Assembly (NCBI GenBank): GCA_030512295.1
Contig: JAULSR010000002.1
Location: forward strand, 9,486,001 to 9,550,000
Length of the DNA stretch: 64,000 nucleotides
DNA from: Bombardia bombarda
Taxonomy: Eukaryota > Ascomycota > Sordariomycetes > Sordariales > Lasiosphaeriaceae
Direction of reading: 5' to 3'
The position numbers and the translations under genes were made by a program. The notes below the pieces were generated by a model. It had not been told where the DNA came from. It did no database searches and saw nothing but the letters and a program-made list of their open reading frames with translations. Positions 1 through 10,989 of the stretch are shown piece by piece; position 1 is the first letter of the stretch, and each line of letters starts with the position of its first letter.

Positions 1-1
1 C

Positions 2-1459
2 TCCACCGAGATCGGCATCACGTTCGACAAGCCCAACAACATTCATGCCCAGCTAGCCAAGCAGCGCAATGGAGGCACCACGCGTCTGACCGCTAAGGAG
101 CGGAAAGACAGGCGCAAGGACATGGCACAGAGCGGCCTACGATCACAATCACCCACGCCAGCATCCCCAGCAGCCACATCAGGCACCGGGCAAACCCAAG
201 AACCACTCGACCTTGAGACCCAGTTCACCAACCTCAAAACCTTCTACCAGCGACAGCTCGCCGAGTCCAATTCCTCCCACGGCAGTAGCATGGACCTCTC
301 CTCGCTCGGTGACCTGGGCTTCGCCTCGCCCAACTCTCTCTCCCGAATAATGAGCATCTACACCGGCGGCGGCCTGCACGATAAGAAAGCCAAGGCCCGC
401 GCGGGGGTCATGCGCGAGGCCCTCTCCCCCGACGAGGGCCTGCAGCTCTCTGACCTCGACGAGTCCCCCGCCATCGCCCACCTGCACACCCACGGCCACG
501 CGGGCACCATCACGACCGAGCAGCGCCTCGCCCAGCCCCCCAACCTCGGCGAGCCGCACCTCCACGGCGCCACCCGCTTCGAGTCGACCCTGCGCCCCAT
601 CCCCTACCTCCTGCGCACCAAGCGCTCCAAGCGCTGCCCCATCTGCCGCCACATCATCAGCAAGCCCGAGGCCAAGGTCCAGACCACGCGCTTCCGCATC
701 CGCCTCGTGGCCGGCAGCTACATCCCCAGCATCACCATCAAGCCGCTCAACAACCCCGCCGCCCTCCCCGAGACCCTCGAGCCGCTCAAGCCGGTCCAAT
801 ACGTCCTCACCTTCAAAAACCCCATCTTCGACCCCGTCAAGATCACGCTCGCGTCCCCCTCCAAGACCCCGGGCCGGTTTGGCAGTAAGGTGACCGTCCT
901 CTGCCCGCAGTTCGAGATCGATGCCAACACCGACGTATGGGACGAGGCCCTTAAGGACGGCGGCGACGCCAGCGGAACAAGTCGAAAGAGGCAGCAGCAA
1001 CAGCAGCAACAGCGTAGGGGCGACGATGGCGGCCAGCAAGCAGAGGCAGGTAAGATCTGGGAGCGGGGCCGCAACTGGGTGAGCATCGTGGTGGAGGTTG
1101 TCCCGGCGTCTTTGCGACTCGACAGGTTGGCTACTACCACTACTGGCAAGGGGCAAGACGAGAGAGAGACGAAAGAGGTCAGAGATGATGACGACGAGGA
1201 AGAAGAAGAAGAAGAAGAAGAAGAAGAACAGGAAGATAGAAAGGGGAAAAAAGCCATTGTTGACACGAGCCCGTTGAAGGAGGACGAGGATGTGCTGGAG
1301 ATACCCATGTTTGTTCGTATTGAGTGGGAGGCGGACTCGGTGGGTGATGATATGCTGGGTGGTGGTTCGTCGGCGCCTGCAAGAGATAAGGACGTAAAGG
1401 AGAAGCGGGAGCTGGCGTACTGGTGTGTTTTGGGTCTGGGGAGGGTCAGGCAGGATTGA
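2..1459 (+). CDS. ro-2: Dynactin subunit p62 (DCTN4 / RO-2 type), 5' end outside the window
   Basis: Frame 2 is open from the first bases to the stop at 1457-1459, so this is the C-terminal part of a gene starting upstream; the ATG at 122 is internal. The family signature is clear: LRPIPYLLRTKRSKRCPIC, then CRHIISKPEAKVQTTRFRI and VAGSYIPSI, the conserved core of dynactin p62. p62 belongs to the pointed-end complex of dynactin, the dynein activator, and acts in cytoplasmic retrograde transport; loss in Neurospora gives the ropy phenotype. The C-terminal half carries a poly-Gln stretch (about nt 991-1012) and an acidic Glu run (about nt 1195-1230). These low-complexity inserts lie inside otherwise conserved sequence and are typical of filamentous fungi. 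No intron is needed in the visible part. Family assignment is firm; the symbol follows the Neurospora name. Confidence 0.9.
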   Translation, partial: STEIGITFDKPNNIHAQLAKQRNGGTTRLTAKERKDRRKDMAQSGLRSQSPTPASPAATSGTGQTQEPLDLETQFTNLKTFYQRQLAESNSSHGSSMDLSSLGDLGFASPNSLSRIMSIYTGGGLHDKKAKARAGVMREALSPDEGLQLSDLDESPAIAHLHTHGHAGTITTEQRLAQPPNLGEPHLHGATRFESTLRPIPYLLRTKRSKRCPICRHIISKPEAKVQTTRFRIRLVAGSYIPSITIKPLNNPAALPETLEPLKPVQYVLTFKNPIFDPVKITLASPSKTPGRFGSKVTVLCPQFEIDANTDVWDEALKDGGDASGTSRKRQQQQQQQRRGDDGGQQAEAGKIWERGRNWVSIVVEVVPASLRLDRLATTTTGKGQDERETKEVRDDDDEEEEEEEEEEEQEDRKGKKAIVDTSPLKEDEDVLEIPMFVRIEWEADSVGDDMLGGGSSAPARDKDVKEKRELAYWCVLGLGRVRQD

Positions 1460-2242
1460 ATGGCAAAGAATGATCCGCGAGTGACGGATTGACTGGATGT
1501 TTGTCCAGAAAGTATATACATAATGTTTAAATGGACCAAAACACCGATATCCCCATTCAATGGCATGCATGGCACATGCAGGGGGTTTTCTTTTTCCAGC
1601 AGCAGTTATGTTCATTGACAGTGATTGCATGTAAGACGCCGAGATATGTCAGATACATAAACTTGGCGCACTTTGGTATAATATCGTTATACATAGATTC
1701 ATAAGTTGCCAATTTAAATATTTGGCCCAGCATGCTGAAAGATACGTAAGGTGGTATCCAGTTCGGACTCTAGGGTCCAGAGGCTTGTAGAGTTCAACGT
1801 CGATTTACTCTAGGTTGTCGAGCAGAACAGAGCGAAATTGCTGACGGTCAATGGCTGGTCACTAAAGGTTGATAGGTTCACACTACTAGCCTCGTCTCTC
1901 ATGGTCAGCGGCCAAGATTCAGAAACAATCAGACTTGTTTATCCCGACAAATTCAGGGTAAGGAGCAGAGGTTAACGTTACGAGATGCACGACAAAATGG
2001 ACCAAGATAAAATCACGGGAAAGAACAATGAACCACAGATGGACATCACACGCATTAAATAAATGGAGACCCATGCTTGTTTTATGGGGGACAAGCTAGC
2101 TAGACGCCGTTCCTTTTTTGCAGCCTCTTGATATGCATTGCAAAAAGACTGAAGGAGTAACCCGAATATCAAACCCGAACCATGACCCTAGCCGCTCCAA
2201 CCATCATAATGACAAACCCAACCGTTGCACACCAACTCAACT
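1460..2242. other. Intergenic region between convergent p62 and eS7 genes
   Basis: AT-richer than the flanking genes. It should hold the two 3' untranslated regions. No coding signal, RNA gene or repeat was recognised. Confidence 0.6.
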
Positions 2243-3110
2243 CTAGTAGTCAGCGGCGCCGGTGGCGGGAAACTCGAAGTTGACCGCGCGGCCGGTAAGG
2301 CGGCGGTAGACCTCGGAGTAGGTATCGAGCCTGTAGTCGACACCACCGCGCTCCTTCTCGTCAAGGATGACCTTGAGGGTCTTGGAGCCGTCCTCCTTGG
2401 TGCGGAGACGCTTGCCGACGATCTCGACGGGGTAGACGAGGTCGGTCAGGATGGCATCGTGCACGGCAGTCAGAGTGCGCGAACGGGGGCGCTTCTGGGT
2501 CTGGGTGTTGCGCGAGCGGGTGGAGCGCTTGGGGCGGGGAAGGATGCGGCGCGAGGCGAGGATCAGGACGTGACGGTCGGAGAACTTCTTCTCAAGCTCG
2601 CGGGTGAGGCTGGACAAATTTTGTCAGTGTCACACACCAAGCAAGGGGACTGGGGGGGAAAAAAAACTTACCGCTGCTGGACACGGTGGAAGCCCTGCAG
2701 GGAAGGGACGGGGACAAAGATGACAATAGCCTTCTTGCCGTGGCCAACCTCGATCTATTCAGACCAACAGTCAGCATGCGAGCTCCAGGATGACAGTGCA
2801 TTCCTTGGACCGCTTCCCGTCCTATTCCACGCTCCTTGTCATGGACAGTCTTGATGTTATGGCTGGGACTGAGCCGAAGAGAGCAGGTCCTCGCCTCCCT
2901 TTTTCCCCCCTGACGACGAAACGAAGCCAAGTGTGTGTGTGGGGAGAGGCTCGTTGCTCGCTCCCGCCCGCCATTCCATTGTGCAATCAATTCCCCCCAG
3001 TTTTTGGAAACGTTTTCGGCGCACGCACGGCGAGAAAAACATTATGATGTATTCCCCGCGCGAGGCTGCCGGTGGAACAGGATCTCGGAGTTGGTATCCG
3101 CAGAGATGTG

Positions 3111-3142
<32 letters not shown>

Positions 3143-3324
3143 CTATTGCATCAGCTTCTCACCTCGCGGGCAGACACGAACTGCAGAGGGCGGAGCGCGA
3201 TCTTGAGATCAGCGGTGTTGGTCTCGAGATCGTACAGAGCGCCGGCGATGCTGCTCTCGAGCTCCGAAGGAGTCTGGCGGGACGGGCTGTTCGCCGCGAT
3301 CTTGTTGAGCTGGGGAGCAGACAT
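2243..3324 (-). CDS. rps7: 40S ribosomal protein eS7 (Rps7)
   Basis: Three exons on the minus strand: 3163-3324, 2672-2754 and 2243-2609, giving 203 aa, the usual fungal length. Exon 1 encodes MSAPQLNKIAANSPSRQTP; exon 2 includes GHGKKAIVIFVPVPSLQGF; exon 3 includes RPKRSTRSRNTQTQKRPRS and ends in ATGAADY. All are hallmark eS7 segments. The protein is a small-subunit component needed for rRNA processing and assembly. Donors are GTGAG and GTAAG, acceptors TAG and CAG, with phases 0 and 2. Intron 1 is long (408 nt) and carries a (TG)n microsatellite near its 5' end, which fits the common pattern of long 5' introns in fungal ribosomal protein genes. The gene is divergent from the membrane protein at 3740. 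Confidence 0.95.
3112..3141. repeat. (TG)15 microsatellite in eS7 intron 1
   Basis: About fifteen uninterrupted TG units, just inside the donor end of the first eS7 intron (read as CA on the coding strand). Confidence 0.9.
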
Positions 3325-3739
3325 TTTGGCGGTTGTCGATAATCGGTCGATCGGTCGGGCGGTTCGAATTGGAAAGGTCTCGAAGTGGGCTTGAAGTCGT
3401 TCGCCTGAGAAAAGTCGAAAATCACAATCAGCCCCGGGCTAGGGCTTGCTAGCCCTGGAACTTTTTGGAGGGCGCTAGCGGGAACAGATAAATGGAGAGC
3501 CCGAATTTGGCAGGCGGTGTCTGCTGACCTTTCCAGTGAGTGGCCCAAGCTCCCGCTCTCCTTGACTTTCCGACTCCACCCAAGGTACCTACTTACTTCG
3601 TAGTTCGTAGGTACTTGGTATGGATTGAAGCTCCTGCTGCTGTCAAAATTCCACGAGTCGCGACTTGGCCATTTCGCAACTTCTGTTGTTTCTTTGCAGC
3701 GTTCTCCACCATTGCGTTCTATTTCCCTCAACTTTCACC
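3325..3739. promoter_or_regulatory. Shared divergent promoter of eS7 and a membrane protein
   Basis: A 415-bp gap separates the two divergent start codons. It contains short inverted AGGTACCTA-like elements (around 3582-3616) of a kind seen at several places in this window. No ORF was found here that can be supported. Confidence 0.45.
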
Positions 3740-4291
3740 ATGGCGGACCAGAAAACAGCACCAGCACCAGCAGCGACGTCAGCGCCAGCGACTGCAGCAA
3801 AACGAGCAGAGACAACTGTCAAGGCTGGGCTCTCGATGCCCTTTGTCTACCGAATCTTCTTCCTCCTCATCGAACCCATCTCGGCCCTCGTCGGAGCCTA
3901 TTACGCCTTCCATGGCCAATCCGAATACCTCCGTCTTACCCATGCCGCTTCCGCAACCGAGCCCATCCCTCTTGGGACCACGATCGTCATGTCGCAGCTT
4001 GCCAATCTTTATCTGTTCTTCGCCATCAACGAGGCGCTTGTGCTGAGGTCGACCTCCAACATGCGGGTATGGAAGACGGTGCTCTTTTGCCTTTTAATTG
4101 GCGACCTTGGCCACCTCTACACCCTCCGGGAACTGGGACCAGAGATATACTGGAGCGTGACGAAATGGAATGCCATTGACTGGGGAAATATTCCCTTTGT
4201 CTATTTCGGCGCATCATTGAGGATTGCTTTCTTGGCTGACGTTGGTCTTGGTGCCAATGGCGGGACACTACAGAAGATAGCTATTGCTTGA
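3740..4291 (+). CDS. Four-helix membrane protein, DUF7704-like
   Basis: Single exon, 183 aa. The in-frame ATG at 3740 sits in ACCATGG and begins MADQKTAPAPAATSA; an ATG 25 codons upstream (3665) would add a hydrophobic stretch not expected in the family. The body has four hydrophobic segments: FVYRIFFLLIEPISALVGAY, SQLANLYLFFAINEALVL, VWKTVLFCLLIGDLGHLYTL and FGASLRIAFLADVGLG. The first matches the FYRL-FLxIEPxSAxxGAYxA signature I associate with DUF7704, a fungal family of unknown function. It is probably an integral membrane protein of an internal membrane or the plasma membrane; no catalytic motif is visible. The Ala/Pro/Thr-rich first 30 residues look disordered. Confidence 0.7.
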   Translation: MADQKTAPAPAATSAPATAAKRAETTVKAGLSMPFVYRIFFLLIEPISALVGAYYAFHGQSEYLRLTHAASATEPIPLGTTIVMSQLANLYLFFAINEALVLRSTSNMRVWKTVLFCLLIGDLGHLYTLRELGPEIYWSVTKWNAIDWGNIPFVYFGASLRIAFLADVGLGANGGTLQKIAIA

Positions 4292-5292
4292 TCGAGCTTC
4301 ACCGGCCAATTTTCTTGGAAACATAATAACAAACCGGTTCTGGCCGAACCTCATATGCAAACTCGGCGCATTCCAGCGGCTGGCCACTACTGGAGATTGG
4401 CACCTGGCATAAACATAAAGACTTTCACGACTGTCCCGACCGTACTGACGGGAGATCATGACACTGGACAATACTTCAACTCTGGCCGGATCCTCGATGT
4501 GCAGTGATACCTCGTCTTTGAGGACGATAGACTTGAGAAACTCTGTACCGACTGAAGCGCTCCCGGTATAGACAGCAAGGCTTCCGTTGCAGCAGCATTG
4601 ATATCTGCAGGACTCTTGAGTGCCCATAGTTGGACGTTCCAATCTTATCTGGACCATCTAGGATCCAAAGATTCGACCTTGAAGAGCACAACTCCGCCGT
4701 TGATGATCTTGTATGTTGCCAGTCATCATCTGACCCACCAGTTCTATGACAACATCAAAGACAATGCGGCTCATTGTAGCTAGATCCTTCAAGATTCCAA
4801 TCATTGTCAGTAAATAAGCAATATGGTCGCGGCGCCGCACAGCGTTAAACAAAGTAGCCATGCACGGATGACGGACGTGGTTTCGCGATTCCAACATGCC
4901 CGGGACCCGCGGCCCCCGGACAATTTCAAGCAGCTGGATACGGGATCAGATTGTTTCCTAGATCAAGCCTGGCTCCGGTCAGGCTTAGCCGACTTCAGCA
5001 TGTTAATAGTAGAACTGCGTGTTCCACTTGTCATCCGACTCGGACATAGACTGCGGATTTTGCTTACACGGTCTGAGGAATGCGAGTTGAAGAATGATGT
5101 CCGTTTAAGATGCGGGAACACTCAACACCCCGATGAAGTATAAAATGACCCAAAGTCGTCTTTCTGTTTGGTTGCGTCTTGTAAATCAGTTCGTGATCAA
5201 CAGCCAACAATCACTTCATACTACAATTGCTCTACCTCATCTTCTTCGGCAACAACCCTTGGAACATTCCCACGTCAGACCAAAGTAGCACC
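4292..5292. other. Intergenic region, no gene supported
   Basis: Short overlapping minus-strand frames (4268-4657, 4658-4897) have no recognisable family and no joining splice sites that give a convincing product. A TATA-like element lies near the right end (5138-5145). Confidence 0.5.
5138..5145 (+). promoter_or_regulatory. TATA-like box upstream of the SDR gene
   Basis: GTATAAAA lies about 150 bp before the chosen start at 5293, a plausible core promoter position given a 100-bp leader. Confidence 0.4.
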
Positions 5293-6440
5293 ATGTTCGT
5301 GGTCCACTTCCTCGCAGAGCAGTACAAGACACTGCCAATTCTCGTCAACCACGATACCTGCTCCGGCAAAGTCTACATCGTCACTGGCGCCAATGCTGGC
5401 CTCGGCCTCGAGACAGCCAGACATCTAGTCCGCTGCTCTGCCGCGCGCGTCATCCTCGCCGTTCGAAATCTCACCGCGGGAGAGGAGGCCAAACTCGACA
5501 TCGAGCGAACAACAGGCCGCAACGGCGTCGCCGAGGTATGGCACCTCGATCTTGCCTCGTTTGCATCCGTCCAGGCCTTTGCTGCCAAAGCATCTTCAGA
5601 GCTAGAGCAGCTCGATGGGTTTGTCGCCAATGCTGGGATCTTGCTGGACAAGTTCGGACTGTCCGAGGGCTATGAGACGTCCATGACTGTCGATGTCATT
5701 AGCACGATGCTCCTCAGTATGCTGATGATGCCCAAGCTGGTGGAGAGTGCGCGGCGTTCAGGTACTGAGCCACATCTGGTGTTTGTCGTCAGCGCTTTGA
5801 GGTTCACAGCTCAGAAGGGGTTGGCTAAAGGTGGACAAGAGGACATCTTCAAGGGGCTGAATGATGAGAAGCGTGCGAATATGGATTCTCGGTACGAATC
5901 ATTCCCCACAATCCTCCCTTACCTAGGTATGATCAGTGACTGAGCTGTGGCTTTGTGTCTTTACAGATTTGCCCTCACCAAGCTCGTTGAGATGTATGCC
6001 GTGCGCGAATTCGCCTCCTTGCTCCCAGCAGACAAAACAGGGGTTATCATCAACATGGTATCGCCTGGATTGTGTTCAACCGGCTTGGGTCGTGAGGCAC
6101 GCACCTGGATTCGAGCTTCACAGGATACTCTCCGAGCTTTGATGGCGCGTACGGCAGAGCAGGGAAGTCGAACAATCCTGCACGGTGCAGCCGCCGGCCG
6201 GGACAGTCACGGAACGCACTTGTCGGGCTGCGAGATCAAGGAGTAGGTCTTTGTGGATGTCTAATCTCGATTTGTCAGACACAATCGTAGTTGAACGTCT
6301 AAGCTAACCACAATGGTTGAAGATATTGGCTTCCTAAGTGGATGACAGACGCAGACGGCCAGCGCAAGCAGAAGCAGATATGGAAGGAGCTCGTTGCCAA
6401 GATGGAAGCAGTCAAGCCTGGATGCACTACTGCCTTGTAG
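5293..6440 (+). CDS. Short-chain dehydrogenase/reductase with Phe in place of the catalytic Tyr
   Basis: Three exons: 5293-5891, 5967-6242 and 6323-6440, giving 330 aa, the normal size for the fungal retinol-dehydrogenase-like SDR group. The start at 5293 (MFVVHFLAEQYKT) matches the usual short N-terminal helix; an ATG at 5227 is possible. The Rossmann motif TGANAGLG is at residues 31-38 and NAG is intact. The catalytic Ser lies in FVVSALRF. The expected YxxxK reads FALTK (about residues 201-205), so the active-site Tyr is Phe. Introns are GTACGA..CAG and GTAGGT..AAG; the second is needed for the family's C-terminal helix KQIWKELVAKMEAV and has a CTAAC branch site 15 nt upstream. Substrate cannot be told from sequence. 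Activity is doubtful. Confidence 0.8.
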
Positions 6441-7763
6441 ACATGTTTGATACTATGTCTGATTTGCCTGAGCTGGGATTCCTCCTCATAATTGGACAAA
6501 TATACAGAGCCCCCGAACTCGGGGGTAACACTTCCCTCTTTTTTATGGTGCTTCTGACTCACTCTTGCTCTTCTTTCATATCGTTTTTGATTACTATACT
6601 TGAACCATTCACCAACGACTAACTCCGAGTCACTCCGACGATCTTCAACCAACTACATCTGAATTTCATGTCACTTTCCTTTCTTGGCAACACATCTTGT
6701 TGCATGACCTTCCAAATCATCACCACAGAACCAAATTGAGCGTGCCGCGTCATCCAGATTATTTCTGGTTTTGATAACAGAGCTGGCTCAGCACTGAAGC
6801 CAATCGCGGACCCTCCGGTGATGTTCACGATGCAGAGACAACCATGACGGAACCCTGCTGTCACGTTGTTTTGACAAGACAAGAACATACAAGATCCTCG
6901 CCTGAGACCGAGCTGAGCAACGACGACGCAGACATCAATCTGCAATCTCGCGACACAACATGAGCCGCATAATACTCCGAATATATCGACCAAAAAACGC
7001 AAAGATCTGAACGCTCGGTTCGTCCCTTTCTCTAAGCTCCTTGGCGTTACACAGCGGCCTTTGTACATTGGACCGAGACTGGGATAAGATTATCAGCTCT
7101 GATTGGTGGGAAATTCGGCAAAAAGGCGAGAGGAGTCGCAAGACCTTTTTTTTCCACGGTGGACCCCACGCATAGAGCTCTCACGAAGCTACACTGGGGT
7201 GGATGGCGGGGTCAACCGACGACACGCCTCGCAGCTGCTATCAATAGATGCGGGGGACAACATCGCCAACTTTTTTCATGACACCGTACCTGCCTGGCCC
7301 GCGACTTCAATCGTCGGCGCCGAATGTTGTGCGACTCCAACAAAGCATGGTGCGGGATACCCGTTCCTGTATGCCTGCTTCCACATGGGTAGATGGCTAA
7401 ATGGCCCCGTCCAGGGTCTAGCGTGGCAGGACAGCCATGAATTCCCCTCATGCACGGTTCCGCGGTGGTGTTGTTCAGATGCCGGCTGCATGTTTCGACC
7501 AGTGGCCCTTACTGAGAGCCTAACTCAGGAGGGAAAGGGGGGGTAACAGAAGGTGGGGGACAGCTGTTTCGCGGCTCATATCTTTTGCATATTTCTTTCT
7601 AGATTGTTCCTCCTTTGTTTTCTGGTCTGGTGTCTTGTCGGGTAAATCTGCTACAAGGGAGCCTTTTTTTTGGAGCTTCCATTGTTTACGCTCTACCTGC
7701 TTGCACAATCACGTATCCGATCTCTCTTCCTCTCCCCTTGACGATACCACGCAAGACAGCAAC
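6441..7763. other. Intergenic region, no gene supported
   Basis: Several overlapping frames on both strands (for example 6619-7068 minus and 7103-7546 plus) have no recognisable domain, and their composition looks random. The last few hundred bases should contain the alcohol dehydrogenase promoter and leader. Confidence 0.5.
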
Positions 7764-8919
7764 ATGCCGTACCCCGACGAGTTCACCGGCTTCCAGGTCA
7801 ACGGTCCCGACACCTGGTTGGAGTTCCACAAGAACGAATTCAAGCCCAAGCCCTTTGACGACTACGATGTCGACATCAAGATTGAGGCCTGCGGCGTCTG
7901 CGGCAGCGACGTGCACACCATCAGCGGCGGCTGGGGCGAGCAGCACTTTCCCTTGGCCGTCGGGCACGGTAAGACATTCACCGCACACACCGTCACTCTT
8001 CCTGATGACCTCACTGACAGAGCATGACTACCCTACAGAAATCGTAGGAACCGCCATCCGCGTCGGCCCCAAAGTCTCCCTAGTCAAAGTCGGCCAGCGC
8101 GTCGGCGTCGGCGCCCAGTCCTACGCCTGCCTCGAGTGCCGCCAGTGCAAGAACGACAACGAGACCTACTGCAGGCACCAGCTCGACACGTACGGCGCCA
8201 TCTGGCCCGCCACCGGCACCGTCATGCAGGGCGGCTACAGCTCGCACGTGCGCACCCACGAGCACTGGGTCTTCCCCATCCCGGCCGCCCTCTCCAACAC
8301 GGTCGCGGCCCCGATGCTCTGCGCTGGGCTGACGGCCTACTCGCCCCTCGTGCGCAACGGCTGCGGGCCGGGCAAGAAGGTCGGCGTCGTCGGGCTCGGC
8401 GGCATCGGCCACTTTGGCGTGCTCTTCGCGAAAGCCCTCGGCGCCGAGGTCTGGGCGATCAGTCGCACGCACGCCAAGGAGGCGGACGCGCGCGCCATGG
8501 GCGCCGACGGGTTCTTGGCGACGGCTGACAAGGACTGGAACGTGCCGCATGAGATGACGTTTGACCTGATTGTCAACACGGCCAATAGCTTTGAGGGGTT
8601 TGATATCAATGCGTATCTGAGTTTGTTGGATGTGCACGCCAAGTGGGTGAGCGTGGGGCTGCCGGAGGATGAGGAGGGGATCAGGGTGCGGAACCAGACT
8701 TTCTTGAGTAATGGGTGCTTTTTCGGGAGCTCGCATTTGGGCAGCAGGAAGGAGACGCTGGAGATGTTGCAGCTCGCGGCGGATAAGGGCATCAGCACGT
8801 GGGTGGAGGAGGTCAAGATTGGCAAGGAGGCGCTGGCCGAGACGCTGTCTAAGTTGCATAATAATAAGGTCAGGTATAGGTTTTGCTTGACGGGGTATGA
8901 GGAGGAGTTTGGGGCTTGA
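7764..8919 (+). CDS. Zinc-dependent alcohol dehydrogenase, NADP-dependent ADH6/7 (cinnamyl-alcohol) type
   Basis: Two exons, 7764-7968 and 8039-8919, give 361 aa. Splicing GTAAGA..ACAG rebuilds the canonical GHEIVG (His68, Glu69 in the catalytic zinc site); the frame also stays open with a nearer AG but then breaks GHEIVG. ACGVCGSD carries the first catalytic-zinc Cys (Cys46). The structural-zinc loop is ECRQCKNDNETYC. The cofactor fold shows GLGGIGHFGVLFAK. The family reduces aldehydes, often aromatic or branched, with NADPH in the cytosol. Length and all zinc ligands are normal, so the enzyme is probably active. It stands alone, with no pathway neighbours. Confidence 0.9.
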
Positions 8920-8981
8920 GGGGTGCATAGGGTGTGGTGGGAGTTAAAGCGGGTTAAAGTACGTTACTGTTAGAACTGATG

Positions 8982-10292
8982 TTACAGGTTGTGAATCGAT
9001 GAGAATTTACTAGGTAGATTGATGTGTTTATGGCAATGAAAAAGCAATCTGAGTACGAGCAAGAACCCCTGCAGTCGAACATTGGTTTGCGTCGACAGTC
9101 GAGCTTGCGTGTCAACAGAGGCTTGGAAGTTGCTAGTGGTTTGTTGCTGCAGTTGTTGTGGCTGTTGTTGGGGTTGCTGAGTGAACGACGGTTGCTGTTG
9201 TTGTATTGTTTCCAGTTGTTGCAATGGTGGCTGTTGCAGCTGTTGTTGATAGATTTGCTGTTGCTGTTGGCTGGATTGCTGGCCAGCCTGGAATTGTCCC
9301 GAAACACCTTGAGCAAAAATTGGATTCTGAAAAGGAGGTTGGGCTTGCATCATGGTGGTGTTTTTATGTGACTTGCTGCTGCTGCTGCTGAATTACTCCA
9401 ATCCACGGCATAAGCCCACCAGCACCCCCAGCAGTCAGGAACAAGTTTTGTCCAAATCCTACTCGAATACGCGTTAGAAATGCTCTCTTGATAGTTTGAT
9501 CTTGGGTCCTTCGCTTTGGCTCTTGTATCCTGCAAGGGCGACTGCGCTCTGGAAAGCGTTACCGATCTGTGATCCCTTTCAGATTGACGATCAAACAGCT
9601 CCTCAGCGTATTGGAGAATCTCGGCGCTGTTGACGTCAACTAGTCCGCTGGACTCTAGTTTATTGACATGGGTCGTCCATATCCGCATTGTGTAACTCCT
9701 CTTTAATCTAGTTTCGGCCCACGTATTCCAGATGGCCGGGTTTCGTGAATGCAGTGAAGCTCCTTCCTCGCTCAACGAGAGCAGCGCGATCAACTACCTA
9801 GTTTGACGTCTTGAGCAACCTGTAAGGGGAGGACGGGAAGTGATGTGGCTGGCTGTAGCCCTTCAAAGTGGGCAGCGAAAACCTGTCGGAATATTGGAAC
9901 ATAGATACTGCCGTCAAAGTCGAGATGGAAGCAGTTTATCGCGAAGGGGGTAAATTGCATATCCCATTCAGAGTTCCTACCATTGCCAACGTCTTTGGGA
10001 TCGGGCGAGCCGGGAAACCTGCGGCCGCTTGGGGAAGACGAACCAGAGATCTGAGAAGAAGACGTGGTGGTTGTAGACCTCTTTCGGTTGCCGGCTTCAG
10101 GAAGGAATCCATGAACGCGACCAGGCAGCGCAAATCGCAAATGAGGCCAGTGAGATTCTCTTCAGTCATGTCCTCAAGCCACATAGCTTGGTGGCGTTTG
10201 CCATCGTCTTTGGGATGCTTCAAGTTAAAGCCTCTCTTAGACTCTTCTTCATTCATATGCGGCCATTGCTTTTGACGCACAACTTCCATCAA
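8982..10292 (-). pseudogene. Decayed DUF7025-type AAA+ ATPase, catalytic core deleted
   Basis: Broken minus-strand frames follow the order of a fungal DUF7025 AAA+ protein. They give MTEENLTGLICDLRCLVAF (about 10170-10120), then in another frame TPFAINCFHLDFDGSIYVP and FEGLQPATSLPVLPLQVAQ (about 9960-9800). Next comes a lid-like segment SSGLVDVNSAEILQYAEEL (about 9650-9590). A Gln-rich tail follows (about 9350-9120) in yet another frame. The P-loop, Walker B and sensor regions are missing between the DUF7025-like part and the lid. Frameshifts near 10120 and 9370, plus a stop at 9797, separate the pieces. The same family is intact at 11912-14394 on the same strand, so this looks like the remnant of a tandem or dispersed paralogue. 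The identification rests on recalled family motifs; a search would settle it. Confidence 0.6.
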
Positions 10293-10494
10293 TATATAAG
10301 AGTCTTGGTGGACTCAATAAGTTATTCAATTGGAGAGGAAATGCATTTCATTGGTCGTGCGTTGTATGTTGATATTCAGGGGGTACCAATTATCAAAGGG
10401 GGAAGATTGAAGGAGGGGCGGCGCTGCAGTTATAAACTGGGATGACGGAGCTGACCCTCAACAACTCACTACGACAGGTGCCCACACCTGCAAA

Positions 10495-10583
10495 TCTTCC
10501 GTAGTATAGTGGTCAGTATATGAGCTTGTCATCTGTCAAGTTCGGCATCGCTCGGGACCCGGGTTCAATTCCCGGCGGGAGAG
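10495..10583 (+). tRNA. tRNA-Asp (GTC) with 17-nt intron
   Basis: The acceptor arm TCTTCCG pairs with CGGGAGA (one G-U), and the T arm is CCGGG TTCAATT CCCGG. The anticodon stem TGAGC/GCTCG closes a loop TTGTCA-C with anticodon GTC. The 17-nt intron sits at the standard 37/38 position. The discriminator is G. A T10 tract follows. The mature sequence equals that of the minus-strand copy at 17272-17356. Confidence 0.93.
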
Positions 10584-10594
10584 ATCACGCAGTC

Positions 10595-10604
10595 TTTTTT
10601 TTTT
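10595..10604 (+). terminator. RNA polymerase III terminator of tRNA-Asp
   Basis: Ten consecutive T residues, 11 nt beyond the tRNA 3' end. Confidence 0.85.
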
Positions 10605-10989
10605 ATGAAGATTGGCTCATATCGTTTTTTTGGTCATTGGGACCAAGTCGGTCAATCGTTCCTTCCTATTCGGTGGGACATTCATTGACTCATTCTCTCG
10701 TGCTAATTTCCACTCACCGGTTTTGTCGCAATGTCTTTGGTACCTTATTGGAAGCAGTCAGGGTCCTAACCAACCGCCCGCCCCGCAGCTGTTGCCTGGT
10801 CTGTAGGAATACACGTCACCGACCACTAGCGATGAATAGAGTCATGGACAACCTCTCATTGCGCCCCTCGACTTTAGCGTCCTATTTCCCTCTTTCCCTG
10901 CTGTCTTGTCAATGATCTTGTCCTCATCCCCAAGTTATCCTCATTATTTGGCACTGATATTTGGTACTGATATTTGGTACTAATCGTAG
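10605..10989. other. Gene-free stretch between tRNA-Asp and the NACHT relic
   Basis: No supported coding or RNA feature. A short imperfect repeat of TGATATTTGGTACTGATATTT type lies at about 10950-10983. Confidence 0.5.

Noticed and set aside
179..1630. 483-aa minus-strand frame
   Set aside because: Antisense shadow of the p62 gene with Gly/Ala/Val-rich mirror composition; the plus strand has the conserved family motifs.
6619..7068. 149-aa minus-strand frame downstream of the SDR gene
   Set aside because: No domain recognised, and overlapping frames of similar length suggest chance.
8080..8928. 282-aa minus-strand frame
   Set aside because: Antisense of the alcohol dehydrogenase; Arg/Ala/Val/Gly mirror composition with no domain.
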